Shown here one piece after another: positions 28,263 to 37,272 of a stretch of 64,000 bases of DNA. The stretch is from assembly GCF_900187385.1 (NCBI RefSeq), contig NZ_FYEY01000001.1, positions 1,860,001 through 1,924,000 of the forward strand. The letters are read 5' to 3'. Both the position numbers and the translations under genes were made by a program. The notes beneath the pieces are model-generated. The model saw only the letters and a list, made by a program, of their open reading frames with translations. It did not search any database and was not told the DNA's origin. The stretch is from Streptomyces sp. 2114.4. Its GTDB lineage: Bacteria > Actinomycetota > Actinomycetes > Streptomycetales > Streptomycetaceae. How positions within the stretch are numbered: position 1 is the first letter of the stretch; the number at the start of each line of letters is the position of its first letter.

Positions 28263-31001
28263 TCAGTGCGCCGCCGACTCCCAGTCCTTGCCGGAGCCGA
28301 CCGAGACGTCCAGCGGGGCGCTCAGCTGGACCGCCGCGGCCATCTCCCGGCGGAGCAGTTCCTCGACCTTCTTGCGTTCGCCGGGGGCGACCTCGACGAC
28401 GATTTCGTCATGGACCTGGAGCAGCATCCGCGACCGCAGCTCGGCGGCCCGCAGCGCCGCGTCGACCCGTAGCATCGCGATCTTGACGATATCGGCGGCG
28501 GTGCCCTGGATCGGGGCGTTCAGCGCCATCCGCTCGGCCATTTCGCGGCGCTGGCGGTTGTCGCTGTTGAGATCGGGGAGGTAGCGGCGGCGGCCGAGCA
28601 TCGTCTCGGTGTAGCCGGTGGCGCGGGCCTCTTCCACCGCACGCTGGAGGTAGTCGCGCACCCCGCCGAAGCGCTCGAAGAAGTTGTCCATCAGCTTGCG
28701 GGCCTCGTCGGGCTGGATGCCCAGCTGCTGGGAGAGGCCGAACGCCGACAGGCCGTAGGCCAGGCCGTAGGACATCGCCTTGATCTTGCGGCGCATCTCC
28801 GGGTCGACCTCGGTCTTGTCGACCGAGAAGACGTGGGAGGCGACGGTGGTGTGCAGGTCCTCGCCGGAGGTGAACGCCTCGATCAGGCCCTCGTCCTCGG
28901 AGAGGTGCGCCATCACCCGCAGCTCGATCTGGCTGTAGTCGGCGGTCAGCAGCGACTCGAAGCCCTCACCGACCACGAAGCCGCGGCGGATCGCCCGGCC
29001 CTCGTCCGTGCGCACCGGGATGTTCTGGAGGTTGGGGTCCGTGGAGGACAGCCGTCCGGTGGCCGCGACGGTCTGGTTGAAGGTGGTGTGGATCCGGCCG
29101 TCGGCGCCGATGGTCTTGATCAGGCCCTCGACGGTCGTGCGCAGCTTGGCCTGCTCACGGTGCCTGAGCATGATCACCGGGAGCTCGTTGTCGGTCTGCG
29201 ACGCCAGCCAGGCCAGGGCATCGGCGTCGGTCGTGTAGCCCGTCTTGGTCTTCTTGGTCTTGGGCAGGCCCAGCTCGCCGAAGAGGACTTCCTGCAGCTG
29301 CTTGGGCGAGCCGAGGTTGAACTCATGGCCCGCGGCGGCATGCGCCTCCTTGACGGCCTGCTGCACCGCCCCCGCGAACTGCTGCTCCATCCGCTCCAGC
29401 CAGCCCCGGTCCGCGGCGATACCGGCCCGCTCCATCCGGGCCAGCAGCTCGCTGGTCGGCAGCTCCACCTCGCGCAGCAGATCGGCCGCGCCGACCTCCG
29501 CCAGCTTCGCCTCGAACGCCGTCCCCAGGTCGAGGACCGTACGGGCCTGCCCCATCAGGGCGTCCGCCGCGGCCTCCTCGTCCGCGCCGAAGGCGAGCTG
29601 GCCGTCGCCGGCCGCGGCCGGGGCGAGATCGCGCCCCAGGTATTCGAGGGAGAGCGCGTCCAGCGCGAAGGAGCGGCGGCCGGGCTTGACCAGATAGGCG
29701 GCCAGGGCGGTGTCCATGGAGACGCCCTCGATGCGCCATCCGTGCTCGCCGAAGACCCGCATCAGGCCCTTGGCGTTGTGCATCACCTTGGGACGGGCGG
29801 CGTCCGCGCTCCAGGCGGCGAAGGCCCGCTCGTCGGCCTCGTCGAGCTGGGCGGGGTCGAACCAGGCGGCCGGTCCCGCGGGGGCCGCCAGCGCCACCTC
29901 GGCGACGCTGCCGCTGCCCAGCGTCCAGACGTCGACCGTGGCCACACCCAGCGGGCCCGTGCCGTGTTCGGCCAGCCACGGAGCGAGTTCGCCGGTGCCG
30001 AGGACCGTGCCGTCCACCTCGACGCCCGGGGCCGGGGCGGCCTCCTCGGCGGCCTCGGCGGCTCCGGGATCGACGGCGTGCAGCCGGTCGCGCAGACCCT
30101 GGTTGCGGATCTCCAGACCGTTGAGGAACACCGTGAGCGCATCGCGGTCGTACGCCTCGCGGACCAGCTCCGCCGGGCCGCACGGCAGCGCGACATCGCG
30201 CACCATCTCCGTGAGCCGGCGGTTGAGCTTCACCGCTTCCAGGTGCTCGCGGAGGTTGACGCCCGCCTTGCCCTTGACCTCCTCGGCGCGCTCCACCAGC
30301 TCGGCGAACGAACCGAACTCGTTGATCCACTTCGTGGCGGTCTTCGGGCCGACGCCCGGGATGCCGGGGAGGTTGTCCGACGGGTCGCCGCGCAGCGCGG
30401 CGAAGTCCGGGTACTGGGCGGGGGTCAGGCCGTACTTCGCGAAGACCTCCTCCGGGGTGAAGCGGGTCAGCTCCGAGACGCCCTTGGTGGGGTAGAGGAC
30501 CGTGACGTCGTCGGAGACCAGCTGGAAGGAGTCGCGGTCGCCCGTGACGATCGAGACCTCGAAGCCCTGGGCGGTGGCCTGCTCGGTGAGCGTGGCGATG
30601 ACGTCGTCGGCCTCGAAGCCCTCGACCGCGAACCGCTTGACGCGCATCGCGTCGAGCAGCTCGCCGATCAGCTCGACCTGGCCCTTGAACTCGTCGGGGG
30701 TCTTGGAACGGTTCGCCTTGTAGTCGGCGAACTCCTCGGACCGCCAGGTCTTGCGCGAGACGTCGAAGGCCACCGCGAAGTGCGTGGGCGCCTCGTCGCG
30801 CAGGGTGTTCGCGAGCATCGACGCGAAGCCGTAGATCGCATTGGTCGGTTGTCCCGTGACGGTCGTGAAATTCTCCACGGGCAGGGCGAAGAACGCCCGG
30901 TATGCCATGGAATGCCCGTCCATCAGGAGCAGGCGGGGACGACCCCCCGCCGCCGCCTCGGTGCCGGTCGCTTCGCTCTTCTTCGCTGCCTTTGCTGCCA
31001 C
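28263..31001 (-). CDS. polA: DNA polymerase I
   Basis: 912 residues from GTG 31001 with AGGA 9 bases upstream; a TTG 30 bases earlier is an alternative. The 5'-nuclease domain comes first (LLLMDGHSMAYRAFFALP, EGFEADDVIATL, SIVTGDRDSFQLV, GDPSDNLPGIPGVGPKTA). The middle 3'-5' exonuclease-like domain lacks the Asp-x-Glu motif of proofreading enzymes (VATVDVWTLG in its place), as is common in actinobacterial PolI. Polymerase motifs: A LLTADYSQIELRVMAH, B RRKIKAMSYGLAYGLSAFGL, C LLQVHDEIVVE. It replaces primers and fills repair gaps. Confidence 0.97.
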   Translation of the reverse strand: MAAKAAKKSEATGTEAAAGGRPRLLLMDGHSMAYRAFFALPVENFTTVTGQPTNAIYGFASMLANTLRDEAPTHFAVAFDVSRKTWRSEEFADYKANRSKTPDEFKGQVELIGELLDAMRVKRFAVEGFEADDVIATLTEQATAQGFEVSIVTGDRDSFQLVSDDVTVLYPTKGVSELTRFTPEEVFAKYGLTPAQYPDFAALRGDPSDNLPGIPGVGPKTATKWINEFGSFAELVERAEEVKGKAGVNLREHLEAVKLNRRLTEMVRDVALPCGPAELVREAYDRDALTVFLNGLEIRNQGLRDRLHAVDPGAAEAAEEAAPAPGVEVDGTVLGTGELAPWLAEHGTGPLGVATVDVWTLGSGSVAEVALAAPAGPAAWFDPAQLDEADERAFAAWSADAARPKVMHNAKGLMRVFGEHGWRIEGVSMDTALAAYLVKPGRRSFALDALSLEYLGRDLAPAAAGDGQLAFGADEEAAADALMGQARTVLDLGTAFEAKLAEVGAADLLREVELPTSELLARMERAGIAADRGWLERMEQQFAGAVQQAVKEAHAAAGHEFNLGSPKQLQEVLFGELGLPKTKKTKTGYTTDADALAWLASQTDNELPVIMLRHREQAKLRTTVEGLIKTIGADGRIHTTFNQTVAATGRLSSTDPNLQNIPVRTDEGRAIRRGFVVGEGFESLLTADYSQIELRVMAHLSEDEGLIEAFTSGEDLHTTVASHVFSVDKTEVDPEMRRKIKAMSYGLAYGLSAFGLSQQLGIQPDEARKLMDNFFERFGGVRDYLQRAVEEARATGYTETMLGRRRYLPDLNSDNRQRREMAERMALNAPIQGTAADIVKIAMLRVDAALRAAELRSRMLLQVHDEIVVEVAPGERKKVEELLRREMAAAVQLSAPLDVSVGSGKDWESAAH

Positions 31002-31317
31002 GCCCCCGATCCTGCCACGCCCCACTGACAATCCCCGCCGCGACGGTCACGGCTCCTCGCCGCGGCCCGGCCCCGGACCGCGCCGGACCGGGCCCGCGCA
31101 CCTCCCCTGACCGTCACGGACACCGCCCCCGGCCGCCTCCGCACACCACCCCGGCCCGCCCCGGCCGCCCCACCGCAGCCGCGGCCCCCACTCGCCCCTA
31201 CACCACCCCCCGCGTCCGTGACAGGATCGGATGCGTACAGCAACGATCCGCTGTGTACAGCAACGATCCGCCACACCCGGCGGAGCGAGCAGCAGCTCAG
31301 GCTCAAGGGAGAGCGCC
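31002..31317. other. Divergent promoter gap between polA and the molybdopterin oxidoreductase gene
   Basis: 316 bp without a gene. From 31050 to 31210 it is simple, C-rich sequence; the right end holds two 17-bp direct repeats described separately. Confidence 0.4.
31235..31271 (+). promoter_or_regulatory. Two direct repeats, candidate operator
   Basis: GTACAGCAACGATCCGC occurs at 31235-31251 and again at 31255-31271, 20 bp apart (two turns of DNA). The second copy ends 46 bp before the start of the molybdopterin oxidoreductase gene. Confidence 0.6.
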
Positions 31318-33618
31318 ATGGCAGGCAAGCCGCCCGCGTCGGACCCCGTCCAGGACGCGCCCCAGGTCAGCCAACCCCAGCACTCCGCCGTGGGACTGCC
31401 GGCCATCACCCACGCCCTGCGCATCTCCCAGCAGCAGATGGGCGTCCGCCGTACCGCCCTCACCCTGCTGCGCGTCAACCAGCGCGACGGCTTCGACTGC
31501 CCCGGCTGCGCCTGGCCCGAGCCCGACAAGCCGCACACCGCCGAATTCTGCGAGAACGGCGCCAAGGCCGTAGCCGAAGAAGCCACCCTGCGCCGTGTCA
31601 CCCCGGACTTCTTCGCCGACCACTCCGTCGCCGACCTCGCGACCCGCAGCGGCTACTGGCTCGGCCAGCAGGGCCGCCTCACCCACCCCATGTACCTCCC
31701 CGAGGGCGCCGACCACTACGAGCCGGTGACCTGGGAGCGGGCCTTCGACATCGTCGGCGAGGAGCTGACCGCCCTCGGCTCCCCCGACGAGGCCGTCTTC
31801 TACACCTCCGGCCGCACCAGCAACGAGGCCGCCTTCCTCTACCAGCTCTTCGCCCGCGAATTCGGCACCAACAACCTCCCCGACTGCTCCAACATGTGCC
31901 ACGAGTCGTCGGGCTCCGCGCTGACGGAGACCATCGGCATCGGCAAGGGCAGCGTCCTCCTGGAGGACCTCTACCAGGCCGACCTGATCATCATCGCCGG
32001 ACAGAACCCGGGCACCAACCACCCCCGGATGCTCACCGCCCTGGAGAAGGCCAAGGCCGGCGGCACGAAGATCATCTCGATCAATCCGCTGCCCGAAGCC
32101 GGCCTGGAACGCTTCAAGAACCCGCAGACCCCGCGCGGCCTGGCCGGCGGCGGCACCGCGCTCACCGACCTCTTCCTCCAGGTCCGTCTCGGCGGCGACC
32201 AGGCGCTCTTCCGCGCCCTCAACCGCCTCCTCCTCGACACCGACGGCGCCCTCGACGAGGACTTCATCCGCACCCACACCCACGGCTTCGAGGAGTTCGC
32301 CCAGCAGGCCCGCGCCGACGACGACTGGGACGCGACGCTGCGCGCCACCGGCCTGACCCGCGCGGAGATCGACCGCGCCCTGGCCATGATCCTCGACTCG
32401 CGCCGCACCATCGTGTGCTGGGCGATGGGCCTGACCCAGCACAAGCACTCCGTCCCCACCATCCAGGAAGTCGTCAACTTCCTCCTGCTGCGCGGCAACA
32501 TCGGGCGCCCCGGGGCCGGCGTCTGCCCCGTACGCGGCCACAGCAACGTCCAGGGCGACCGCACCATGGGCATCTTCGAGCGCCCCGCCCCCGCCTTCCT
32601 CGACGCCCTGGAGAAGGAGTTCGGCTTCGCCCCGCCCCGGGAGCACGGACTCGACGTCGTCCGCGCCATCCGCGCACTGCGCGACGGGCAGGCCAAGGTG
32701 TTCTTCGCGATGGGCGGCAACTTCGTGGCCGCCACCCCCGACACCGACGTCACCGAGGCCGCCATGCGCCGCGCCCGGCTGACCGTCCACGTCTCCACCA
32801 AGCTCAACCGCTCGCACGCGGTCACCGGTGCCCGCGCGCTGATCCTGCCGACCCTCGGCCGCACCGAACGCGATGTACAGACCGGCCCGGACGGGAAGCG
32901 CACGGAACAGTTCGTGACCGTCGAGGACTCCATGGGCATGGTGCACGCCTCCCGGGGCCGCCTGGCACCCGCGAGCCCTCAGCTGCTGTCCGAGACCGCC
33001 ATCGTCGCCCGCCTGGCCCGCCGCGTCCTGGGCGAGGAGAGCCACACCCCCTGGGAGGAGTTCGAGAAGGACTACGCGACGATCCGCGACCGCATCGCCC
33101 GCGTCATCCCGGGCTTCGAGGACTTCAACACCAAGATCGCCCGCCCCGGGGGCTTCGCCCTCCCGCACGCCCCCCGGGACAGCCGCAGCTTCCCCACTGC
33201 CACCGGGAAGGCCAACTTCACCGCCGCGCCCGTCACCTGCCCCACCGTCCCCGAGGGACGGCTGCTGCTGCAGACACTGCGCTCCCACGACCAGTACAAC
33301 ACCACCATCTACGGCCTCGACGACCGCTACCGCGGCATCAAAAACGGCCGCCGCGTGGTCCTCGTCCACCCCGACGACGCCCGCGAACGGGGCCTGGCCG
33401 ACGGGGCGTACACCGACCTGGTCAGCGAGTGGACGGACGGCAGCGAGCGGCGCGCGCCCGGCTTCCGGGTGGTGCACTACCCGACGGCCCGCGGCTGCGC
33501 GGCCGCCTACTACCCCGAGACCAACGTCCTCATCCCGCTCGACCACACCGCCGACACCAGCAACACCCCCGCCGCCAAGTCGCTCGTGATCCGCCTGGAG
33601 AGCCCCCGCGAGGACTGA
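31318..33618 (+). CDS. FdhF/YdeP-family molybdopterin oxidoreductase
   Basis: 766 residues from ATG 31318 with GGGAGAG ahead. It belongs to the YdeP-like branch of the bis-MGD formate dehydrogenase superfamily: GFDCPGCAWPEPDKPHTAEFCENGAKAV near residues 60-85, ALGSPDEAVFYTSGRTSNEAAFLYQLFAREFGTNNLPDCSNMCHESSG, LIIIAGQNPGTNHPRMLTALE, VPTIQEVVNFLLLRGNIGRPGAGVCPVRGHSNVQGDRTMGI and a C-terminal cofactor-binding domain with TLRSHDQYNTTIYGLDDRYRGI. The NMCHESSG cysteine occupies the metal-ligand position. Formate dehydrogenase activity is not proven for this branch. It is transcribed alone, followed by the thioesterase gene. Confidence 0.88.
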   Translation: MAGKPPASDPVQDAPQVSQPQHSAVGLPAITHALRISQQQMGVRRTALTLLRVNQRDGFDCPGCAWPEPDKPHTAEFCENGAKAVAEEATLRRVTPDFFADHSVADLATRSGYWLGQQGRLTHPMYLPEGADHYEPVTWERAFDIVGEELTALGSPDEAVFYTSGRTSNEAAFLYQLFAREFGTNNLPDCSNMCHESSGSALTETIGIGKGSVLLEDLYQADLIIIAGQNPGTNHPRMLTALEKAKAGGTKIISINPLPEAGLERFKNPQTPRGLAGGGTALTDLFLQVRLGGDQALFRALNRLLLDTDGALDEDFIRTHTHGFEEFAQQARADDDWDATLRATGLTRAEIDRALAMILDSRRTIVCWAMGLTQHKHSVPTIQEVVNFLLLRGNIGRPGAGVCPVRGHSNVQGDRTMGIFERPAPAFLDALEKEFGFAPPREHGLDVVRAIRALRDGQAKVFFAMGGNFVAATPDTDVTEAAMRRARLTVHVSTKLNRSHAVTGARALILPTLGRTERDVQTGPDGKRTEQFVTVEDSMGMVHASRGRLAPASPQLLSETAIVARLARRVLGEESHTPWEEFEKDYATIRDRIARVIPGFEDFNTKIARPGGFALPHAPRDSRSFPTATGKANFTAAPVTCPTVPEGRLLLQTLRSHDQYNTTIYGLDDRYRGIKNGRRVVLVHPDDARERGLADGAYTDLVSEWTDGSERRAPGFRVVHYPTARGCAAAYYPETNVLIPLDHTADTSNTPAAKSLVIRLESPRED

Positions 33619-33734
33619 CCGCCACCGGGCCGGCCGGCGGGAACAACAACCCCGCGCTGAGCGCTTGCTCAGGGGCCTGATAGGAACAGGCACGGATCGA
33701 CGACGATCACGGGCGAGCGAACGGAGCCGTAGGC

Positions 33735-34208
33735 ATGGGTGAGCAGAGCACGACCAAGTTTCCGCAGGAAGTCCTCGACCAGTGGGCCGGCCTCGGCCTC
33801 GACCTGCCCTCCTTCTTCTCCGCCGGGCACCTCGGCGAGCGGATGAGCGTACAGGTCACCGAAGCCGCCCCCGAGCGTGTCGTCGGCACCATGCCCATCG
33901 AGGGCAACACCCAGCCCTACGGACTCCTGCACGGCGGCGCCTCCGCCGTCCTGGCCGAAACCCTCGGCTCCGTCGGCTCCATGCTGCACGGCGGCCCCAC
34001 CAGGATCGCCGTGGGCGTCGACCTCAACTGCACCCACCACCGCGGCGCCCGCTCCGGCCTGGTCACCGGCGTCGCCACCCCCGTACACCGCGGCCGGTCC
34101 ACGGCCACCTACGAGATCGTCATCACCGACGAAGACGACAAGCGGGTCTGCACCGCCCGCCTGACCTGCATGCTGCGCGAGACGGACGCCGACATCTACC
34201 GCAGCTGA
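33735..34208 (+). CDS. PaaI-family hotdog-fold thioesterase
   Basis: 157 residues from ATG 33735. Hotdog-fold features: ERVVGTMPIEGNTQPYGLLHGGASAVLAETLGSVGSML (HGG with the catalytic-side Asn/Gln and Glu), GVDLNCTHHRGARSGLVTGVATPVHRGRSTATYEIVITDEDDKRVCTARLTCML. It hydrolyses acyl-CoA thioesters of the phenylacetate or hydroxybenzoyl type in the family; its substrate here is unknown. A hairpin terminator follows. Confidence 0.85.
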   Translation: MGEQSTTKFPQEVLDQWAGLGLDLPSFFSAGHLGERMSVQVTEAAPERVVGTMPIEGNTQPYGLLHGGASAVLAETLGSVGSMLHGGPTRIAVGVDLNCTHHRGARSGLVTGVATPVHRGRSTATYEIVITDEDDKRVCTARLTCMLRETDADIYRS

Positions 34209-34243
34209 CCCGCACCGGCCGGCGGACCGCCGGCCGCTCTCAA

Positions 34244-34276
34244 CGGCCCCGCACCCGGACCCCGGGTGCGGGGCCG
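34244..34276 (+). terminator. Terminator behind the thioesterase gene
   Basis: Perfect 15-bp arms CGGCCCCGCACCCGG and its complement around a 3-base loop, 35 bp behind the stop codon, followed by TACGTCTTG. Confidence 0.85.
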
Positions 34277-34464
34277 TACGTCTTGCCGTAACCCTGCGTC
34301 ACACGCGCGCCCCTCGGCGACGGCAGCAACTCCCGGCCCCCGTACGGCCCCCGGCGCCCCCGCGCACACCGCATCCGCTATCCGGACGCTCTTCCGTCAC
34401 CGCACGGCCCATCCCCCCGTGGAAGTGCGAGTTCACCCTCCGCACCGCGTTCGCCCCCCGGTGT

Positions 34465-34503
34465 AAGGACCATAACGGCAAAACGCTCATCGAAGGTCAT
34501 AAC
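34465..34503 (+). promoter_or_regulatory. Direct repeats and promoter region of livJ
   Basis: AAGGACCATAAC (34465) and AAGGTCATAAC (34493) are near-identical direct repeats 28 bp apart in an unusually AT-rich stretch. A -10-like TAGAGT sits at 34555-34560, without a clear -35. They are candidate sites for a regulator of branched-chain amino acid uptake. Confidence 0.4.
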
Positions 34504-34677
34504 AAGAGCGTCACATCCTGCTCAGCGCCTCTGCCGGTGCGACGAACACCGCTCTAGAGTCACGGCCAGTCACCGCGCCGCCGGGCGCGCTGCAGCACGG
34601 ACCCTGTACGGCCCGTACAGCCCGGCGAGCGAATCGGCCATGCGACAGTCGTGGCCGCGCCAGGGAAAGGACTGATC

Positions 34678-35913
34678 GTGCGTCACCGTTCCTTGCTCAT
34701 CCTCACCACCGCAGTCACCACCGGCGCCCTCACGCTCTCCGCGTGCGGCTCGCGCGGCGACGACAACCAGAGCGGCGAAGGAAAGTCCACGGTCGTCATC
34801 GGCCTCGACGCCCCCACCACCGGCGAACTCTCCGCGCTGGGCCTGGGCATCCGCAACTCCGCCCAGCTCGCCGTCAACACCGCCAACAAGACCGGCGAGG
34901 TCAAGGGCGTCAGCTTCAAACTCGAAGCCCTCGACGACAAGGCCCTGCCCAACGTCGGCCAGCAGAACGCCACCAAGCTCGCCGGCGACAAGGACGTCCT
35001 CGGCGTCATCGGCCCCCTCAACTCCGGCGTCGCCCAGTCCATGCAGCAGGTCTCCAAACAGAACAACCTCACGCTGATCTCCCCGGCGAACACCACCCCC
35101 GACCTCACCCAGGGCAAGGACTGGAAGCAGAACAAGCGCGTCCGCCAGTTCCCCACCTACTTCCGCACCGCCACCACCGACGAGGTCCAGGGCGCCTTCG
35201 ACGGCCAGTACGCCTGGGAGAAGATGAAGGCCAAGAAGGCCTACGTCATCGACGACCAGAAGACCTACGGCGTCGGCCTCGCCTCCTCGTTCAAGGACCA
35301 GTTCGCCAAACTCGGCGGCAAGATCGTCGGCACCGAGCACGTCAGCCCCGACGACCGCGACTTCAAGGCCGTCGTCTCCAAGGTCAAGTCCGCCAAACCC
35401 GACATGGTCTTCTACGGCGGCGAATACCCCGCCTCCGGCCCCCTCAGCCAGCAGCTCAAGGACGGCGGCGTCACCGCCCCCGTGATGGGCGGCGACGGCA
35501 TGTACAGCAGCGACTACATCAAGCTGAACAAGAAGGCACAAGGCGACTACGCCTCCTCCGTCGGCAAGCCCGTCGAAGAGCTCCCCTCCGCCAAGAAGTT
35601 CATCGCCGACTACAAGGCAGCCGGCTTCAAGGAGGGCTACGAGGCCTACGGCGGCTCCACCTACGACGCCACCTGGGCCGTCATCCAGGCCGTCAAAAAG
35701 GTCGTCGAAGCAGGCGGCGGCAAGCTTCCCGACGACGCCCGCAAAAAGGTCGCCGACGCCATGAACAAGGTGACCTTCGACGGCGTCACCGGCCCCGTCG
35801 CCTTCGACAAATACGGCGACACCACCAACACCATGATCACCGCCTACCAGGTCGAAAAGGGCGCCTGGGCCTCCCGCTTCAGCGCCGAGTTCAAGAAGTT
35901 CGACAAGAGCTGA
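34678..35913 (+). CDS. livJ: Branched-chain amino acid ABC transporter substrate-binding lipoprotein
   Basis: 411 residues from GTG 34678 (GGAAAGGA 6 bases ahead; an in-frame GTG at 34651 has no site). Signal peptide MRHRSLLILTTAVTTGALTLSAC with a lipobox LSAC (Cys 23) for membrane anchoring. The mature part has the two-lobed periplasmic-binding fold of the LivJ type: VVIGLDAPTTGELSALGLGIRNSAQLAVN, KALPNVGQQNATKLAGDKDVLGVIGPLNSGVAQSM, NNLTLISPANTTPDLT, KAYVIDDQKTYGVGLASSFKDQFAKLGG and DMVFYGGEYPASGPLSQQLKDGG. It captures Leu/Ile/Val or similar ligands for LivHMGF encoded next. Confidence 0.9.
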   Translation: MRHRSLLILTTAVTTGALTLSACGSRGDDNQSGEGKSTVVIGLDAPTTGELSALGLGIRNSAQLAVNTANKTGEVKGVSFKLEALDDKALPNVGQQNATKLAGDKDVLGVIGPLNSGVAQSMQQVSKQNNLTLISPANTTPDLTQGKDWKQNKRVRQFPTYFRTATTDEVQGAFDGQYAWEKMKAKKAYVIDDQKTYGVGLASSFKDQFAKLGGKIVGTEHVSPDDRDFKAVVSKVKSAKPDMVFYGGEYPASGPLSQQLKDGGVTAPVMGGDGMYSSDYIKLNKKAQGDYASSVGKPVEELPSAKKFIADYKAAGFKEGYEAYGGSTYDATWAVIQAVKKVVEAGGGKLPDDARKKVADAMNKVTFDGVTGPVAFDKYGDTTNTMITAYQVEKGAWASRFSAEFKKFDKS

Positions 35914-36134
35914 CCGACCGCACCGCACCACCTCACCCCGGGCCGCGCCAGGACGCACCAATGACCCTGGCGCGGCCCGTGGCACACCACCCGGGACTCC
36001 GGGACACACCGGAGTCCGCACCGGTCGCTCCTGCGCCCCCGGCCCGGATCTCGCTCCGCCGGGCGGTCCGGGAGCCGCGCTCCCGGGCCGGAATCGGTCC
36101 CGGCCCGGCCTTGATCCGTCGTTGCCGGCCGGCC

Positions 36135-36320
36135 CGGACCCCTCACCGCAGCCGTTCCGGATCCTTCGCACCCGGCTGGTTCCGAACCCTCCCTCCCCAC
36201 CGGCCCGGACGCCTCACACCCAGCCGACCCGGACCCCTCACAACCAGCCGTTTCGGACCCCTCAAAACCAGCCGTTCCGGACCCCTCACACCCGGCTGGT
36301 TCTGATCCCTCAATCCCACC
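36135..36320. repeat. About seven and a half tandem 24-bp repeats between livJ and livH
   Basis: Units start at 36135, 36158, 36183, 36206, 36230, 36254, 36278 and 36302; the four from 36206 to 36301 are exactly 24 bp, the outer ones 23-25 bp and more diverged. Core of each unit: CGGACCCCTCACA followed by a version of ACCAGCCGTT. The array fills most of the 424-bp gap and ends just before the livH ribosome binding site. Confidence 0.9.
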
Positions 36321-36337
36321 CCAACGGAGGCCCCGCG

Positions 36338-37267
36338 GTGAGCGAACTGCCGCAACAGCTGGCCAACGGACTCATCCTCGGCGCGATGTACGGACTCATC
36401 GCGATCGGCTACACGATGGTCTACGGAATCGTCCAGCTCATCAACTTCGCCCACGGCGAGATATTCATGGTCGGCGGCTTCGGAGCGCTCAGCGTCTTCC
36501 TCGCTCTCCCCGCCGGCACCTCTCTCGCCCTCGCCCTGCCGGTCATGCTGCTCGGCGGCATCGCCGTATCCGTCCTCGTCGGCATCGCGGCCGAACGATT
36601 CGCCTACCGACCCCTGCGCGGCGCACCCCGCCTCGCCCCTCTCATCACCGCCATCGGCCTGTCCATCGCCCTCCAGCAAGCCATCTGGAAGTGGTACCCC
36701 GACGGCAAACAGGCCCGCGTCTTCCCGCAGTTCAAGGGCCACGCCTTCGACATCCTGGGCGCCACCGTCCAGCGCGGCGACCTCTTCGTCCTCATCGCCG
36801 CCCCCACCTGCATGATCGCCCTCGGCTTCTTCGTCGCCAAAACTCGCAGCGGCCGCGCCATGCAGGCCACCGCACAGGACCCCGACACCGCCAAGCTCAT
36901 GGGCATCAACACCGACCGCATCATCGTCCTCGCCTTCGCCATCGGCGCCGCCTTCGCCGGCGTCGCCGCCGTCGCCTACGGACTGCGCACCGGCGAGGTC
37001 CAGTTCCGTATGGGCTTCATCATGGGCCTCAAGGCCTTCACCGCAGCCGTGCTCGGCGGCATCGGCAACATCTACGGAGCCATGCTCGGCGGCGTCGTCC
37101 TCGGCATCGCCGAAGCCCTCGCCACCGCCTACATCGAGGACATACCCGGCATGGAGCAATTCGGCGGCGGAGCCTGGAAGGACGTCTGGGCCTTCGTCCT
37201 CCTCATCCTCGTACTCCTGCTCAGACCACAAGGCCTCCTGGGCGAACGCGTCGCGGATCGGGCGTGA
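36338..37267 (+). CDS. livH: Branched-chain amino acid ABC transporter permease LivH
   Basis: 309 residues from GTG 36338, with GGAGG 7 bases upstream. Polytopic, about eight membrane helices, with the LivH signature MYGLIAIGYTMVYGIVQLINFAHGEIFMVGGF, ERFAYRPLRGAPRLAPLITAIGLSI, GRAMQATAQDPDTAKLMGIN (contact loop with the ATPase) and FTAAVLGGIGNIYGAMLGGVVLG. Forms the transmembrane channel with LivM. Confidence 0.93.
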   Translation: MSELPQQLANGLILGAMYGLIAIGYTMVYGIVQLINFAHGEIFMVGGFGALSVFLALPAGTSLALALPVMLLGGIAVSVLVGIAAERFAYRPLRGAPRLAPLITAIGLSIALQQAIWKWYPDGKQARVFPQFKGHAFDILGATVQRGDLFVLIAAPTCMIALGFFVAKTRSGRAMQATAQDPDTAKLMGINTDRIIVLAFAIGAAFAGVAAVAYGLRTGEVQFRMGFIMGLKAFTAAVLGGIGNIYGAMLGGVVLGIAEALATAYIEDIPGMEQFGGGAWKDVWAFVLLILVLLLRPQGLLGERVADRA

Positions 37268-37272
37268 TAGCG

